In this document: positions 46,794-56,888 of the stretch, in pieces
Numbering within the stretch: position 1 is the stretch's first letter
Layout of the letters: each line of letters starts with the position of its first letter
Origin: Winogradskyella sp.
GTDB lineage: Bacteria > Bacteroidota > Bacteroidia > Flavobacteriales > Flavobacteriaceae
Assembly (NCBI RefSeq): GCF_013213835.1
Contig: NZ_JABSSU010000002.1
Coordinates: 1-64,000 of the forward strand
Reading direction: 5' to 3'
Length of the DNA stretch: 64,000 nucleotides
Notes under the pieces: generated by a model
The model's database searches: none
Told to the model about the DNA's origin: nothing
Seen by the model: the letters and a program-made list of their open reading frames with translations, nothing else
Made by a program: the position numbers and the translations under genes

Positions 46794-47316
46794 GTTTTTT
46801 TAATTCTTCCGCGATATACATATTCCAGCGTTGTTGTTCCGATTTAACAATGGAATGTTCACTTTCTTCATCGTAGCGTTTTTGTGTGTCTCTCAATTCT
46901 TGGTTGATAGCATTATGAAGATCATTTAATTGTTGTCTAATATTTGGATTGACTTTTAATTGCTGAATCTGTTTTCTAAACTTTCTTGTATAAAGCTCTG
47001 TAATATCAAAGTGTAATTGTTCATGCTTTAAGATGTAATCATTTGACTTTGATTTAATATGCCATGATTTATTCGGATAAAAATGAGATTCTACAGTTGT
47101 TGAAAAATCGACAATCTTTCCATTTGATGTTTTAACAGAATAACCGAATGTAATACCCGAAGCCGTTAACGCAACAGCGTTTGTATTTAGAATGGGGTCA
47201 CCTTTAAAGTCAGCCCAAGTTAAGGTTCTTGATTCGTTCCATTCGATAACTTCTTCATCCTGTTGATTACCAAAAATCAGAAAAATTACAGTTAGGAAAA
47301 CATATTTTAATTGCAT
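46771..47316 (-). CDS. DUF922 putative zinc peptidase, secreted
   Basis: 181 residues. A short signal (MQLKYVFLTVIFLIFGN) precedes the DUF922 domain: RTLTWADFKGDP near the start and LKHEQLHFDITELYTRK, where the HExxH-like HEQLHFD suggests a zinc site. The final region is a charged helix. Activity is not proven for this family. It lies between the osmC-like gene (1-nt gap) and the DUF3820 gene (overlap). Confidence 0.8.
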   Translation of the reverse strand: MQLKYVFLTVIFLIFGNQQDEEVIEWNESRTLTWADFKGDPILNTNAVALTASGITFGYSVKTSNGKIVDFSTTVESHFYPNKSWHIKSKSNDYILKHEQLHFDITELYTRKFRKQIQQLKVNPNIRQQLNDLHNAINQELRDTQKRYDEESEHSIVKSEQQRWNMYIAEELKKLDSYKSQ

Positions 47317-47317
47317 G

Positions 47318-47719
47318 TTATTGCCAGTTAAAAACGATATCTTTTTCGATATCTGGATGTAAACTGTAATGCACAGGACAAGTATTTGCGGTACGTTCTA
47401 AAATCTGTTTGGTTTTATCATCAGCAGAAAATGGTAGATGAACAACAACCTCTATTTTAGAAATTCTTCTTGGGTTACTCGACATTGTTTTAGTAACCTC
47501 AGCTGTAGTTCCGGACATATCTACATCCATATCTCTTGCTTTAATTCCCATAACCGTAAGCATACAACTTGCCAGTCCTGTAGCAACAGTATCTGTAGGT
47601 GAGAACGCTTCACCTTTGCCATTATTGTCTGTTGGCGCATCTGTGATAAAAGAATTTCCAGATTTTAAATGTGTACTATCGGTACGTAAACCTCCCAAAT
47701 ATTTAACTTTTGATGTCAT
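47318..47719 (-). CDS. OsmC/Ohr-family protein
   Basis: 133 residues of the OsmC peroxide-reductase fold. The conserved Cys pair is visible as GLASCMLTVMGIKARD (first Cys) and RTANTCPVHYSLHP (second Cys). It would reduce organic hydroperoxides at a thiol pair. It lies 4 nt downstream of the LysM gene. In the same minus-strand run is bshC, so bacillithiol may be the reductant; that link is inference. Confidence 0.9.
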   Translation of the reverse strand: MTSKVKYLGGLRTDSTHLKSGNSFITDAPTDNNGKGEAFSPTDTVATGLASCMLTVMGIKARDMDVDMSGTTAEVTKTMSSNPRRISKIEVVVHLPFSADDKTKQILERTANTCPVHYSLHPDIEKDIVFNWQ

Positions 47720-47723
47720 AGTA

Positions 47724-49622
47724 TTAGTTTACTTTTACGATTCTTAAATCATGATACTTTACAATATAAACCGCCTCATTTTTATAACCTCCAAATAAGG
47801 ATTTATTATACCTAAACTTATTCTCAACATACTCTGTTTCGATAATGTCATTAGACGATTCATATAAGTCTTCATTTGATGCCAAACGCAATAATAGGTC
47901 TAAAGTAATATCAAATCCTCGAGCAACATATTTACTAGGTAAAATTCCAAATTGTTTCTTATAAGCCGCTACAAAACCTTTCTGCTCAGTCTCATTAAAA
48001 TCCTTATTTACAGATGCATAATGAAACTTTAATTTAGATAAGTTATTATTGGAAATATCCTTTCCTTTAAATGCTTTGCCCTTATCTAATGTCGTTAAAA
48101 TAATTTCGGTATTGTCATCAACTTCACCGTTAAGCATACTTATAACACTTGATGCGAATGCATTACTTTTAGCCTCTAAAAAGACATAAGTCTTTCCCTC
48201 TGGAATCATATCCGTCAAATCCGTTGGGTAGAAAAATGGTAAGCCTGTTTTCTTACTTTTTCTAGCGTATTTTACAGTGGCTCTAGGAAATTCAGCAACT
48301 AATTTATCTACATTAGATTTACTAGCAGCATCTGCAAAAATCATTACTCTTGCTTTTAAGGTATCCTTTTTTACAAAATCTATGATGGCCTTTCGTAACA
48401 ATTCATCCTCAGGAATGGTCTGAAACACATTACTATATAATTCCTTTGGTTTCTTTAATGCCGCCACTACTGGGATTCTATCACTTTTAAGTTCTGAAGC
48501 AACTCTATCAAATGATGTTTCATTTATTGGACCTATCACAGCGTCATAGCCAGAAAAGTCATGAGTTCTAAGTAAATCTCCTGTTGCTGCAGTACTATAT
48601 TTTGTATCCAAAACCTTTAACTCAGTAGAAATACCAAGCTTTTTAGCAGAATCTAATGCCATGGTCACACCAACATGGAAATCTAAAACCAAAGAAAGTA
48701 GTTTATTGTTTCTTATTTCACTTTTAGTAACGTCAACAGAATCAGTATCAATCTTATGTAATTGATACGGCAACATTAAGGCTAACTTCTTGGTTTCAAA
48801 ATTGTTTAAACTTGATATTAATCGAGTCGTCTCCGTATTAACGTTAATACTACTTGTTTCTGCCCCAACTGGTAACTTTAATACCATACCTGCTACTAAA
48901 CCTGTTTCTTTTAGCTCAGGGTTTAGTACTTCGAGTTCTTCTTGTGTTAAACCAGTTTTAATTTTTAGTCTGTAGAAACCTTCTTTTGGTAAGACTTCAT
49001 AATAGTCATAATTAGTCTCTACAGGTTTTTCCTCTTCATCTTCAATATTTGGCACATTCAATACATCACCAGGTTGAAGCACCTCATTCATAGATGGGTT
49101 TAAAGCTTCAAGATCTGCCACTTTAATGCCAAACTTATAAGCTACACGCCATTTACCTTCTTTCGCTTGAACAGTGTATTTTTTTAATGTATTCTTTAAT
49201 GTCTGTCTAGAAATGAAGGTTTTATATTGAGGTATTTTAATCTTTTGTCCTTTTTGAAGATTTTCAGAATACAAAAAACGATTCGCTTTCTTAATTTCTT
49301 CTTCAGACACACCATATTTTTTAGAAAGTCCGTAAAGTGTTTCTTTTCGTTTTACTTTATGCTTCTTATAACCAATTAGCTCTCTAGAATCTTCTTCAAT
49401 TGGTTGATTCTTCACCCTTGAATTGGGAATAATTAAAACTGTATTAGGTGCAAGTGTTGTTTTCGCATCAGGATTTAAGGCATAAATATCAAATGGAGTA
49501 ACCAAATACTGCTTCGCAATACTTTCAATAGTTTCGCCAGACTTTACCTTATGCTCTTTATACTTTTGAGCATTAACAACAAATGTGAAAAGAATTAAAA
49601 AGATGGTTATAAAATTTCTCAT
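47724..49622 (-). CDS. LysM-repeat protein fused to a type I periplasmic-binding-like domain
   Basis: 632 residues with a signal peptide (MRNFITIFLILFTFVVNAQ). Three to four LysM-like modules fill about residues 20-250 (KYKEHKVKSGETIESIAKQY, YKKHKVKRKETLYGLSKKYG, YTVQAKEGKWRVAYKFG and a fourth, weaker one). A type I periplasmic-binding/LpoA-like domain fills about 275-620 (LALMLPYQLHKI, AVIGPINETSFDRVASELK). It should sit on peptidoglycan, and by analogy with LpoA it may regulate cell-wall synthesis. guaA is upstream and osmC downstream. Confidence 0.85.
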   Translation of the reverse strand: MRNFITIFLILFTFVVNAQKYKEHKVKSGETIESIAKQYLVTPFDIYALNPDAKTTLAPNTVLIIPNSRVKNQPIEEDSRELIGYKKHKVKRKETLYGLSKKYGVSEEEIKKANRFLYSENLQKGQKIKIPQYKTFISRQTLKNTLKKYTVQAKEGKWRVAYKFGIKVADLEALNPSMNEVLQPGDVLNVPNIEDEEEKPVETNYDYYEVLPKEGFYRLKIKTGLTQEELEVLNPELKETGLVAGMVLKLPVGAETSSINVNTETTRLISSLNNFETKKLALMLPYQLHKIDTDSVDVTKSEIRNNKLLSLVLDFHVGVTMALDSAKKLGISTELKVLDTKYSTAATGDLLRTHDFSGYDAVIGPINETSFDRVASELKSDRIPVVAALKKPKELYSNVFQTIPEDELLRKAIIDFVKKDTLKARVMIFADAASKSNVDKLVAEFPRATVKYARKSKKTGLPFFYPTDLTDMIPEGKTYVFLEAKSNAFASSVISMLNGEVDDNTEIILTTLDKGKAFKGKDISNNNLSKLKFHYASVNKDFNETEQKGFVAAYKKQFGILPSKYVARGFDITLDLLLRLASNEDLYESSNDIIETEYVENKFRYNKSLFGGYKNEAVYIVKYHDLRIVKVN

Positions 49623-49682
49623 GTACTTTATGTTAGTTGACCATAATTAAGAAACAAAATTTGGCCATAAGTCACCACAATT

Positions 49683-51218
49683 TTATTCCCACTCTATTGT
49701 CGCTGGCGGTTTTGAGCTGATATCATATACTACTCTATTAACGCCTTTTACTTTATTTATTATTTCATTAGAAGTTTTCTGCAAAAACTCATACGGTAAA
49801 TTTACCCAATCTGCAGTCATTCCGTCTGTACTCTCAACAGCTCTTAATGCCACACATTTCTCATACGTACGCTCATCACCCATTACACCTACACTATTTA
49901 CAGGCAATAACATTGCACCTGCCTGCCAAACCTTGTCGTATAAATTCCAAGATCTTAAATTATTGATGAAAATTGCATCAACTTCTTGTAATATACGAAC
50001 TTTCTCAGGAGTTAGATCTCCAAGAATTCTAATTGCCAATCCTGGACCTGGAAATGGATGACGACCTAACAGGTGCGCATCCATATTCATAGATGCACCA
50101 ACACGTCTTACCTCATCTTTAAACAATGCTTTTAAAGGTTCTACAACTTTAAGTTTCATAAAGTCTGGCAATCCACCAACATTATGGTGACTCTTTATTG
50201 TAGCACTTGGTCCTCCAGTTGCTGAAACACTTTCTATCACATCTGGATAGATAGTGCCTTGCGCCAACCATTTTACATCTTTGATAAGATGTGCTTCATC
50301 GTCAAAAACTTCAATGAACACACGACCAATTATTTTTCGTTTTTCTTCAGGGTCGCTCTTACCAGCTAAGGCATCCAAAAAGCGTGCCGAAGCGTCAACA
50401 CCTTTTACGTTTAAGCCCATGCCTTCGTATTGATGTAGTACATCTTCAAACTCATTCTTACGAAGTAATCCGTTATTAACGAAGATACAATAGAGGTTTT
50501 CACCAATAGCCTTGTGCAATAACATAGCAGCCACAGATGAATCTACACCACCAGATAAACCTAATACAACTTTATCATCTCCTAATTGATTCTTGAGATC
50601 TTCAACGGTCTCCTCAACAAATGCGTTAGGTGTCCAATCTTGATTTACACCTGCAATTTTCACTAAGAAGTTTTGTAACAATTGGTGACCATCTGTTGAA
50701 TGGTATACTTCAGGATGAAATTGAATGGCATAAGTATTTTCACCTTCAATTTTATAAGCCGCATTTTCTACATCTTCAGTGCTGGCTAATAATACTGCAT
50801 TATCTGGTAATTGTTTAATGGTATCACTATGACTCATCCAAACTTGACTACCTTCATGAATGTTTTCAAAGAAATCTTCGTCTGACTTAATGAACTCTAA
50901 ATGTGCTCTACCATATTCTCTAGTACTTGATTCAGCGACTTCACCACCTGAGAAGTGTGCCAAATACTGTGCACCATAACACACAGCCAACATCGGCTTC
51001 TCACCTCTTATATTTGATAAGTCTGGATGTAATACATCTTCACCTCTTACTGAATTTGGACTACCAGATAAAATAACAGCCTGAAAACTATCTGAATCGT
51101 TAGGAATTTTATTAAATGGATGAATTTCGCAATAGATGTTTAACTCTCTTACACGTCTAGCAATGAGCTGCGTGTACTGCGAACCGAAATCTAAAATAAG
51201 TACTTTGTTGTGTTGCAT
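49683..51218 (-). CDS. guaA: GMP synthase (glutamine-hydrolysing)
   Basis: Converts XMP to GMP. The N-terminal GATase domain has [21 protein letters not shown], nucleophile Cys in [13 protein letters not shown] and the His-Glu pair in QFHPEVYHS. The ATP-pyrophosphatase domain has [16 protein letters not shown]. The C-terminal dimerisation domain ends [12 protein letters not shown] start it at the ATG at 51218, giving 511 residues. A minus-strand TACTTTTG (plus-strand 51222-51229) ends 3 nt before the start codon, so the transcript may be leaderless. Confidence 0.97.
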   Translation of the reverse strand: MQHNKVLILDFGSQYTQLIARRVRELNIYCEIHPFNKIPNDSDSFQAVILSGSPNSVRGEDVLHPDLSNIRGEKPMLAVCYGAQYLAHFSGGEVAESSTREYGRAHLEFIKSDEDFFENIHEGSQVWMSHSDTIKQLPDNAVLLASTEDVENAAYKIEGENTYAIQFHPEVYHSTDGHQLLQNFLVKIAGVNQDWTPNAFVEETVEDLKNQLGDDKVVLGLSGGVDSSVAAMLLHKAIGENLYCIFVNNGLLRKNEFEDVLHQYEGMGLNVKGVDASARFLDALAGKSDPEEKRKIIGRVFIEVFDDEAHLIKDVKWLAQGTIYPDVIESVSATGGPSATIKSHHNVGGLPDFMKLKVVEPLKALFKDEVRRVGASMNMDAHLLGRHPFPGPGLAIRILGDLTPEKVRILQEVDAIFINNLRSWNLYDKVWQAGAMLLPVNSVGVMGDERTYEKCVALRAVESTDGMTADWVNLPYEFLQKTSNEIINKVKGVNRVVYDISSKPPATIEWE

Positions 51219-51295
51219 GCGCAAAAGTAATAATTGATTTTAGAATGACGTTTTTAACTGCTTTATTTTTTCACGAGTTATTGACATCATTTTGA

Positions 51296-52666
51296 TTATG
51301 CCATGGACTCTATAATTAGCCTAATATCTTCTTCTGTTGTGTCCGGGTTTATAAAACAAAACCTTGAAACCGTCTCAAACATATCACCATTTTTCCACTT
51401 TGTTGGTGTCACTAAAGCAAAACCTTTATTGTGGTTTTCATAAGTCCAATGCGTATAATCTTCTGGTTGCCAACCAATACGTCTATACAACACACAAGAC
51501 AAACTTGGCTCACGTACCAATTCCACATTAGGATTCTCTTCAATTATTTTACCTGCAATCTGCGCTAATTCTATACCACGTTCTACTGAAGCTTTATAAC
51601 GATCCGTACCATGAGTCGCTAAAGAGAACCATAATGGTAAACCTCTAACACGACGTGTTAATTGAATCTGATAATCTGCAGGGTTAAAACCATGTGCACC
51701 TTCATCTTTAAAAATATCTAGATAAGAACCTTCTTGTGAGTGTGCGTTCTTAGCATAATCTGGATTCTTATAGATCACTGCACCACAATCGTATGGCGAG
51801 AACATCCATTTATGTGGATCTATAGTGATACTATCTGCTCTCTCAATACCATTAAATAAATGACGTACAGAATCCGCAATCAAGGCGCCGCCACCATAAG
51901 CCGCATCAACATGAAACCACAGTTTCTCTTTTTCACAAACTTCAGCTATACCATCTAAATCGTCAATAATACCTGCATTGGTAGTTCCACCTGTCGCCAC
52001 AACAGCAAACAAACGTTTCCGTTGGTGGAAGGTTAGATTTTCAATAGTATTTCTTAAATCTTCACCTTTTAATTCTTCTTCAGAATCTACTAGTAAAATA
52101 TCAACATCTGCAACTTTCGCCATTGCTTTTACTGATGAATGTGCACCAATAGATGTGATAATAAGACCTTTTTCTCTTTTATATGTATCATCTTCTCGCC
52201 AGCGTTCTCTTGCTGTAACAATGGCAGATAAATTTGCAGCTGTACCGCCACTTGTAAAAACGCCAAATGCTCCTTCTGTCATGCCAGTTAATGACACCAT
52301 CCATTTCATAGCTTCATTTTCACAAAAAATACCGCCAGCACCTTCCATCCAATATGCACCATGGATACTAGAAACTGATGTTACCAAATCAAACATAACA
52401 GCTGCTCGTGTTGGTGCTGCAGGTACAAAGGCTAAGTTGCGAGGATGATCTACGGGTACATTAGCTTTTGCCAAGTGCTTCTTCCAAAGTTTAAAAGCCT
52501 TTTCACCTCCAATACCTTCTTTGGTTATGGTTTCACCTACAAGTTCTTTGAGCACCACAGCTTTCTGTGGCTTTCCTACTTTTTGTTTGGTATGAGATAT
52601 ACGATCTATGGTATACTTCATGACATCCATGGTCATTTCTACCAGATCAAAATCTATTTTATGCAT
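51296..52666 (-). CDS. pyridoxal-phosphate group II amino acid decarboxylase
   Basis: 456 residues of the glutamate/aromatic decarboxylase family. GVFTSGGTAANLSAIVTARER is the cofactor phosphate region, HVDAAYGGGALI holds the Asp and Ala that contact the PLP ring, and SITIDPHKWMFSPYDCG carries the Schiff-base Lys (HK). Substrate may be diaminobutyrate, aromatic or acidic amino acids; sequence does not decide it. It begins 3 nt after the stop of bshC, so the two are probably one operon. Confidence 0.88.
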   Translation of the reverse strand: MHKIDFDLVEMTMDVMKYTIDRISHTKQKVGKPQKAVVLKELVGETITKEGIGGEKAFKLWKKHLAKANVPVDHPRNLAFVPAAPTRAAVMFDLVTSVSSIHGAYWMEGAGGIFCENEAMKWMVSLTGMTEGAFGVFTSGGTAANLSAIVTARERWREDDTYKREKGLIITSIGAHSSVKAMAKVADVDILLVDSEEELKGEDLRNTIENLTFHQRKRLFAVVATGGTTNAGIIDDLDGIAEVCEKEKLWFHVDAAYGGGALIADSVRHLFNGIERADSITIDPHKWMFSPYDCGAVIYKNPDYAKNAHSQEGSYLDIFKDEGAHGFNPADYQIQLTRRVRGLPLWFSLATHGTDRYKASVERGIELAQIAGKIIEENPNVELVREPSLSCVLYRRIGWQPEDYTHWTYENHNKGFALVTPTKWKNGDMFETVSRFCFINPDTTEEDIRLIIESMA

Positions 52667-52669
52667 AAA

Positions 52670-54271
52670 CTATTCTAACTTAAGTATTGTAAATTGACCC
52701 GATAATGGGTCTAATGATTCTAATAGCGTCGGGATTAATTGACTCCCATATTCTAAATATAATTCTGAAAAGTTGCGATTTCGCTCTTGCAAACTTTGAT
52801 TAGGAAACAATTGTTCTTGCAACTCAGTACTTCTTTGAATTTGATCAGCTAATGTTTTCTTTTGAGCTTTAAGCAGTCTTTTTTCAAGATATTGTAATCC
52901 CTTTATTTGTTTTATTTCTTGAGCCTTTACAGCACCTAAAAAGGACTTATCAGTTTTATCAGCTAAATCGTATAAACCTTTAAATTGAGATTCTAAATGC
53001 AGTATCTGTGATGAAAAATCTATATCTATATTCGATATTTTTCGAACTCTTTTATTTATAAATGTGTTACGATTTAGAAATAAATCCTCTAAGGAAATAT
53101 CTAAATTTTGAAGCTTACGTGATTGCTTTTCTGATGCAACCAAAACAGAATTTCTCAATAACAACATTGGAAATGTTACATTTTGGGCTTCAAAACTAGA
53201 CTTAAGCTGTAACCAATAAATCATCTCACCGCCACCACCAATATAACATAGGTTTGGTAAAATCACTTCTTGGTATAAAGGCCTCATAATAACGTTTGGG
53301 GAGAATCGCTCAGGATGTTCTTCAAGATGTTGTAAAATCTCTTTTTCATCCCATGAAATATCAGTATTATTCACTTTGAAAACAGCATCTTCAAACACAA
53401 TACGTTCTCTTATATTTCCATCAATATAAAAGAGATTAATCTCTCTTGGGTTCACCTGAACTTTTAGCCCTAAATCCTGAAGGATTTCATTGGTTTTAGA
53501 AACCTCTTTAAACGACGTCTGTTGCAATAACTCCTGCTTAAGATTTGGGATAAATTGTCGCTTTAAATCTGAATCATCGGCATCTATAATTACTAAACCA
53601 TACTCCCCAAATAACGCATTTGCTATATAACGTGTAGCATCTGCTAAATTACTGTGATCTAAATAAGCCTTTTTAAACCAAGCCTTTAACTGTTCAGCAT
53701 TAATGCTTAGTCCAAATTCGCCTGCAACTACATTGAATACCTCATCTAACCCTTGTGTTCCAAAACGCCCAACAGCACCGGTTTGATTAGAATTCCAACG
53801 CACCTTTTTTCCTTTGAAATTGAAGTAATTTATTTCTTCAAAATCGTGGTCCTCAGAAGCCATCCAGTATATTGGCACAAAATTATATTCAGGATAGGCT
53901 TCCTTTAGCTGTTTAGTTAAATTAATTGTTGAAATGATTTTGTATAAAAAATATAACGGACCAGTAAAAAGGTTCAATTGATGACCAGTGGTGATTGTAA
54001 AGGTTCTAGAGTCTTTTAGACTTTCAATATTAACCTGTGTCACATTTGAGGTTTGTAAATCTTTATACTGATTACTCAGCACGTCAAAAAGTACCTTTCG
54101 ACTGCGCTCAAGGTGACCACTTTTTAACTTTTCTTCAATCTGCGCTTTAAAATCTTCTATGGTTGGGTACCGGTTGTAGAGTGCTTTTAATTCAGGTTTC
54201 TGATCTAGATAATCACAAATAAAATCTGAAAAGTAATTAGTGTCTCTAAAAGCGATACAGTCGGTTGGCAT
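52670..54271 (-). CDS. bshC: bacillithiol biosynthesis cysteine-adding enzyme
   Basis: Adds Cys to glucosaminyl-malate in the last step of bacillithiol synthesis. I start it at the ATG at 54271, giving MPTDCIAFRDTNYFSDFI. Conserved BshC motifs are TGHQLNLFTGPLYFLYKI, VPIYWMASEDHDFEEINYF and LPNLCYIGGGGEMIYWLQL, with a long coiled coil (about 430-480). The segment SGHLERSRKVLFD near residues 52-64 is encoded by a family II palindromic repeat lying inside the frame. The product length (533) is in the family range, so the frame is intact. Confidence 0.95.
   Translation of the reverse strand: MPTDCIAFRDTNYFSDFICDYLDQKPELKALYNRYPTIEDFKAQIEEKLKSGHLERSRKVLFDVLSNQYKDLQTSNVTQVNIESLKDSRTFTITTGHQLNLFTGPLYFLYKIISTINLTKQLKEAYPEYNFVPIYWMASEDHDFEEINYFNFKGKKVRWNSNQTGAVGRFGTQGLDEVFNVVAGEFGLSINAEQLKAWFKKAYLDHSNLADATRYIANALFGEYGLVIIDADDSDLKRQFIPNLKQELLQQTSFKEVSKTNEILQDLGLKVQVNPREINLFYIDGNIRERIVFEDAVFKVNNTDISWDEKEILQHLEEHPERFSPNVIMRPLYQEVILPNLCYIGGGGEMIYWLQLKSSFEAQNVTFPMLLLRNSVLVASEKQSRKLQNLDISLEDLFLNRNTFINKRVRKISNIDIDFSSQILHLESQFKGLYDLADKTDKSFLGAVKAQEIKQIKGLQYLEKRLLKAQKKTLADQIQRSTELQEQLFPNQSLQERNRNFSELYLEYGSQLIPTLLESLDPLSGQFTILKLE
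54086..54125. repeat. family II palindromic repeat inside bshC
   Basis: Outer arms AAAAAGT/ACTTTTT and inner arms ACCTT/AAGGT flank the loop TCGACTGCGCTC, which is the reverse complement of the family II core GAGCGCAGTCGA. The loop codes for Glu-Arg-Ser-Arg in the bshC frame. Confidence 0.8.
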
Positions 54272-54403
54272 AGTTTTATTTTTCGGTCTGTAAATATACG
54301 GCAAGCGCAAATTATAACTACTAATTTTTAGTTAATTCAAGCATCAAAGGTCTATCTCAAAGTTGAAGTGATTATATTTACTTTTTCAAACTAACAAAAC
54401 AAT

Positions 54404-56884
54404 ATGCGTTATCTTATTCTCTTAGCATGTCTTGCTATCAGTTTTCCATCAACTATAAATGCTCAAAATTTACAATCACCTAGCGATTTTTTAGGTTACG
54501 AATTGGGCACACAATTTAGCAGAAATCATGAAGTTATAGATTATTTTAAAGCTGTGAGTGCAGCAGTTCCAAGTCATGTAAAACTTGAAAAATATGGTGA
54601 GACCACTGAAAGAAGAAATTTATACGTGGCTTATATCACTAGCGAGGCTAATATGGCTCAACTCGAAACCATAAGAGAGAATAACCTTAAAAACGCCGGA
54701 ATTTTAGAAGGTAAACCAACAGCCACTGATATTGCTATTGTGTGGTTAAGTTATAATGTGCATGGTAATGAAGCATCTTGTTCTGAAGCAGCGATGCTTA
54801 CCATGTATAAATTACTAACTGAACGTAAGGATTTACTTGAAAACACTGTAGTAATTATCGATCCTAGTGTTAATCCTGACGGAAGAGATCGTTACGTCAA
54901 TTGGTATAACAAAGTCGCGCATCAACCATATAATACAGACATACAAGCCAACGAACATAATGAACCTTGGCCAGGTGGAAGACCAAATCATTATCTTTTT
55001 GATTTAAATAGAGATTGGGCTTGGGCAACACAAATTGAATCAGAAACGCGTTTAAAAGTATACAATAAATGGATGCCACATATTCATGCAGATTACCACG
55101 AACAAGGACCAAACGAGCCATATTATTTTGCACCAGCGGCAGAACCATTTCATGAGATAATTACAGATTGGCAACGAGACCTACAAACCGAAGTAGGAAA
55201 AAATAATGCGAAATATTTTGATGCTGAAGGTTGGTTATTCTTTACTAGAGAGCGTTTTGACTTATTCTACCCAAGTTATGGGGATACTTACCCTACATAT
55301 ATGGGCGCGATTGGGATGACATACGAACAAGCAGGTCACGGTATTTCCGGGCTTGGTATTCTTAACGATGAAGGTCATGTTTTAACTCTAAAGGAACGCT
55401 TAACGCACCATACAGTTACGAGTCTTTCTACAGTTGAAGTTGCTTCAAAAAATGCAAAACAGCTAAATACTGAGTTTGCGAAATTCTTTCAAAATTCCAA
55501 CTTAAAATACAAGAGCTATGTTCTAAATGGAAATGAGGATAAAATTGACAAGTTAATATCGTTTCTAGACAAGCATGAGATCAGCTATGAAAAACCAAAT
55601 ACCTCAAAAGTTTCGGGTTACAATTACAGTACAGCTAAACAAGGTAGTTTAAATCTTGACGACCACACTTTAGTGGTTCATACAAGTCAACCAAAAGGTA
55701 AAATGATTAAGGTGCTTTTTGAACCTAATGCGAAACTTTCAGATTCACTAACTTATGATATCACTGCTTGGTCAGTACCTTATGCCTATGGTTTAGATGC
55801 GGTTGCCACTACCACCAAAGTAAGCAGTACAAAACCAGACAACAACAAATCTATTTCTAAGATTAATGATGCTTATGGTTACGTTAGCAAATGGAATTCT
55901 ATGGATGATGCTCAGTTTCTAGTTGCATTATTAAAACATAATATTAAAGTAAGATTCACTGAGAAGCCATTCAAATCAAATAATACAAATTTTGAAAGAG
56001 GTTCTTTAATCATCACAAAAGGAGATAACAAACATATCAATGATTTTGTAAGCACTTTAAATACACTTGCTCAAAAGCATAAACAACCTCTTACTGAGAT
56101 ATATTCAGGATTCTCTCAAAGCACACCAGATATTGGTTCGCCGGACATTAAGTTAATAAATAAACAAAAGGTTGCTGTATTAACTGGTGAAGGCACGTCT
56201 TCTCTAAGCTATGGTGAAGTATGGCATTTCTTTGAACAACAATTGGGATATCCAATAACATCAATAAATACAGATGACTTAAGCAATACCAATCTAAGAA
56301 AATACAACGTTTTAATACTTCCTAATGGCTATTATGGTAGTGTCCTTAACGAGAGTAATATGACAAAAATTAAGGATTGGGTACGTTCTGGTGGAAAGGT
56401 AATTGCTATTGATGGTGCATTGAGAAGTTTTGCAGGTAAAGATGGTTTTAACTTATCTTATAAATCATCAGACAATAGTAGTGAAAACAACAATTTGGTA
56501 CCATATGCTGAGCGTGAACGTCAATACACAAACCAACTGATTACTGGTGCCATCTTTAAAACAAAAGTAGATGACACACATCCCATGGCTTTTGGTTATG
56601 GTCAGGATTACTTTACCTTAAAATTGGGTAGTTCTGCCTATAACTTATTAGATAATGGTTATAATGTCGCTTATCTAGATGATACTAAAGTGTACTCGGG
56701 TTTTGCCGGAAAAGATGCACTTGCAAATTTAGAAAGTACACTAATTTTTGGTGAGGAACGCAAAGGAAATGGAAGCTTCATTTATTTTGTTGACAATACA
56801 TTATTTAGAAGTTTCTGGGAAAATGGCAAATTATTTTTTGTCAACTCCATATTCTTTGTAAACAATAACGCATACGAGCTATAA
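54404..56884 (+). CDS. secreted M14-family zinc carboxypeptidase with a C-terminal extension
   Basis: 826 residues, signal peptide YLILLACLAISFPSTINAQ. The zinc ligands of M14 are visible at H120 and E123 in SYNVHGNEAS and the third His in HIHADYHEQGPNEPYY. The substrate-binding region includes DPSVNPDGRDRYVNWYN and DLNRDWAWATQ. From about residue 390 the rest is an extension with a class I glutamine amidotransferase-like end (NVLILPNGYYGS, SGGKVIAIDGALRSF), which may be regulatory. Family members cut peptides outside the cell. The CrtA-like gene follows after 4 nt. Confidence 0.88.
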   Translation: MRYLILLACLAISFPSTINAQNLQSPSDFLGYELGTQFSRNHEVIDYFKAVSAAVPSHVKLEKYGETTERRNLYVAYITSEANMAQLETIRENNLKNAGILEGKPTATDIAIVWLSYNVHGNEASCSEAAMLTMYKLLTERKDLLENTVVIIDPSVNPDGRDRYVNWYNKVAHQPYNTDIQANEHNEPWPGGRPNHYLFDLNRDWAWATQIESETRLKVYNKWMPHIHADYHEQGPNEPYYFAPAAEPFHEIITDWQRDLQTEVGKNNAKYFDAEGWLFFTRERFDLFYPSYGDTYPTYMGAIGMTYEQAGHGISGLGILNDEGHVLTLKERLTHHTVTSLSTVEVASKNAKQLNTEFAKFFQNSNLKYKSYVLNGNEDKIDKLISFLDKHEISYEKPNTSKVSGYNYSTAKQGSLNLDDHTLVVHTSQPKGKMIKVLFEPNAKLSDSLTYDITAWSVPYAYGLDAVATTTKVSSTKPDNNKSISKINDAYGYVSKWNSMDDAQFLVALLKHNIKVRFTEKPFKSNNTNFERGSLIITKGDNKHINDFVSTLNTLAQKHKQPLTEIYSGFSQSTPDIGSPDIKLINKQKVAVLTGEGTSSLSYGEVWHFFEQQLGYPITSINTDDLSNTNLRKYNVLILPNGYYGSVLNESNMTKIKDWVRSGGKVIAIDGALRSFAGKDGFNLSYKSSDNSSENNNLVPYAERERQYTNQLITGAIFKTKVDDTHPMAFGYGQDYFTLKLGSSAYNLLDNGYNVAYLDDTKVYSGFAGKDALANLESTLIFGEERKGNGSFIYFVDNTLFRSFWENGKLFFVNSIFFVNNNAYEL

Positions 56885-56888
56885 TTAA

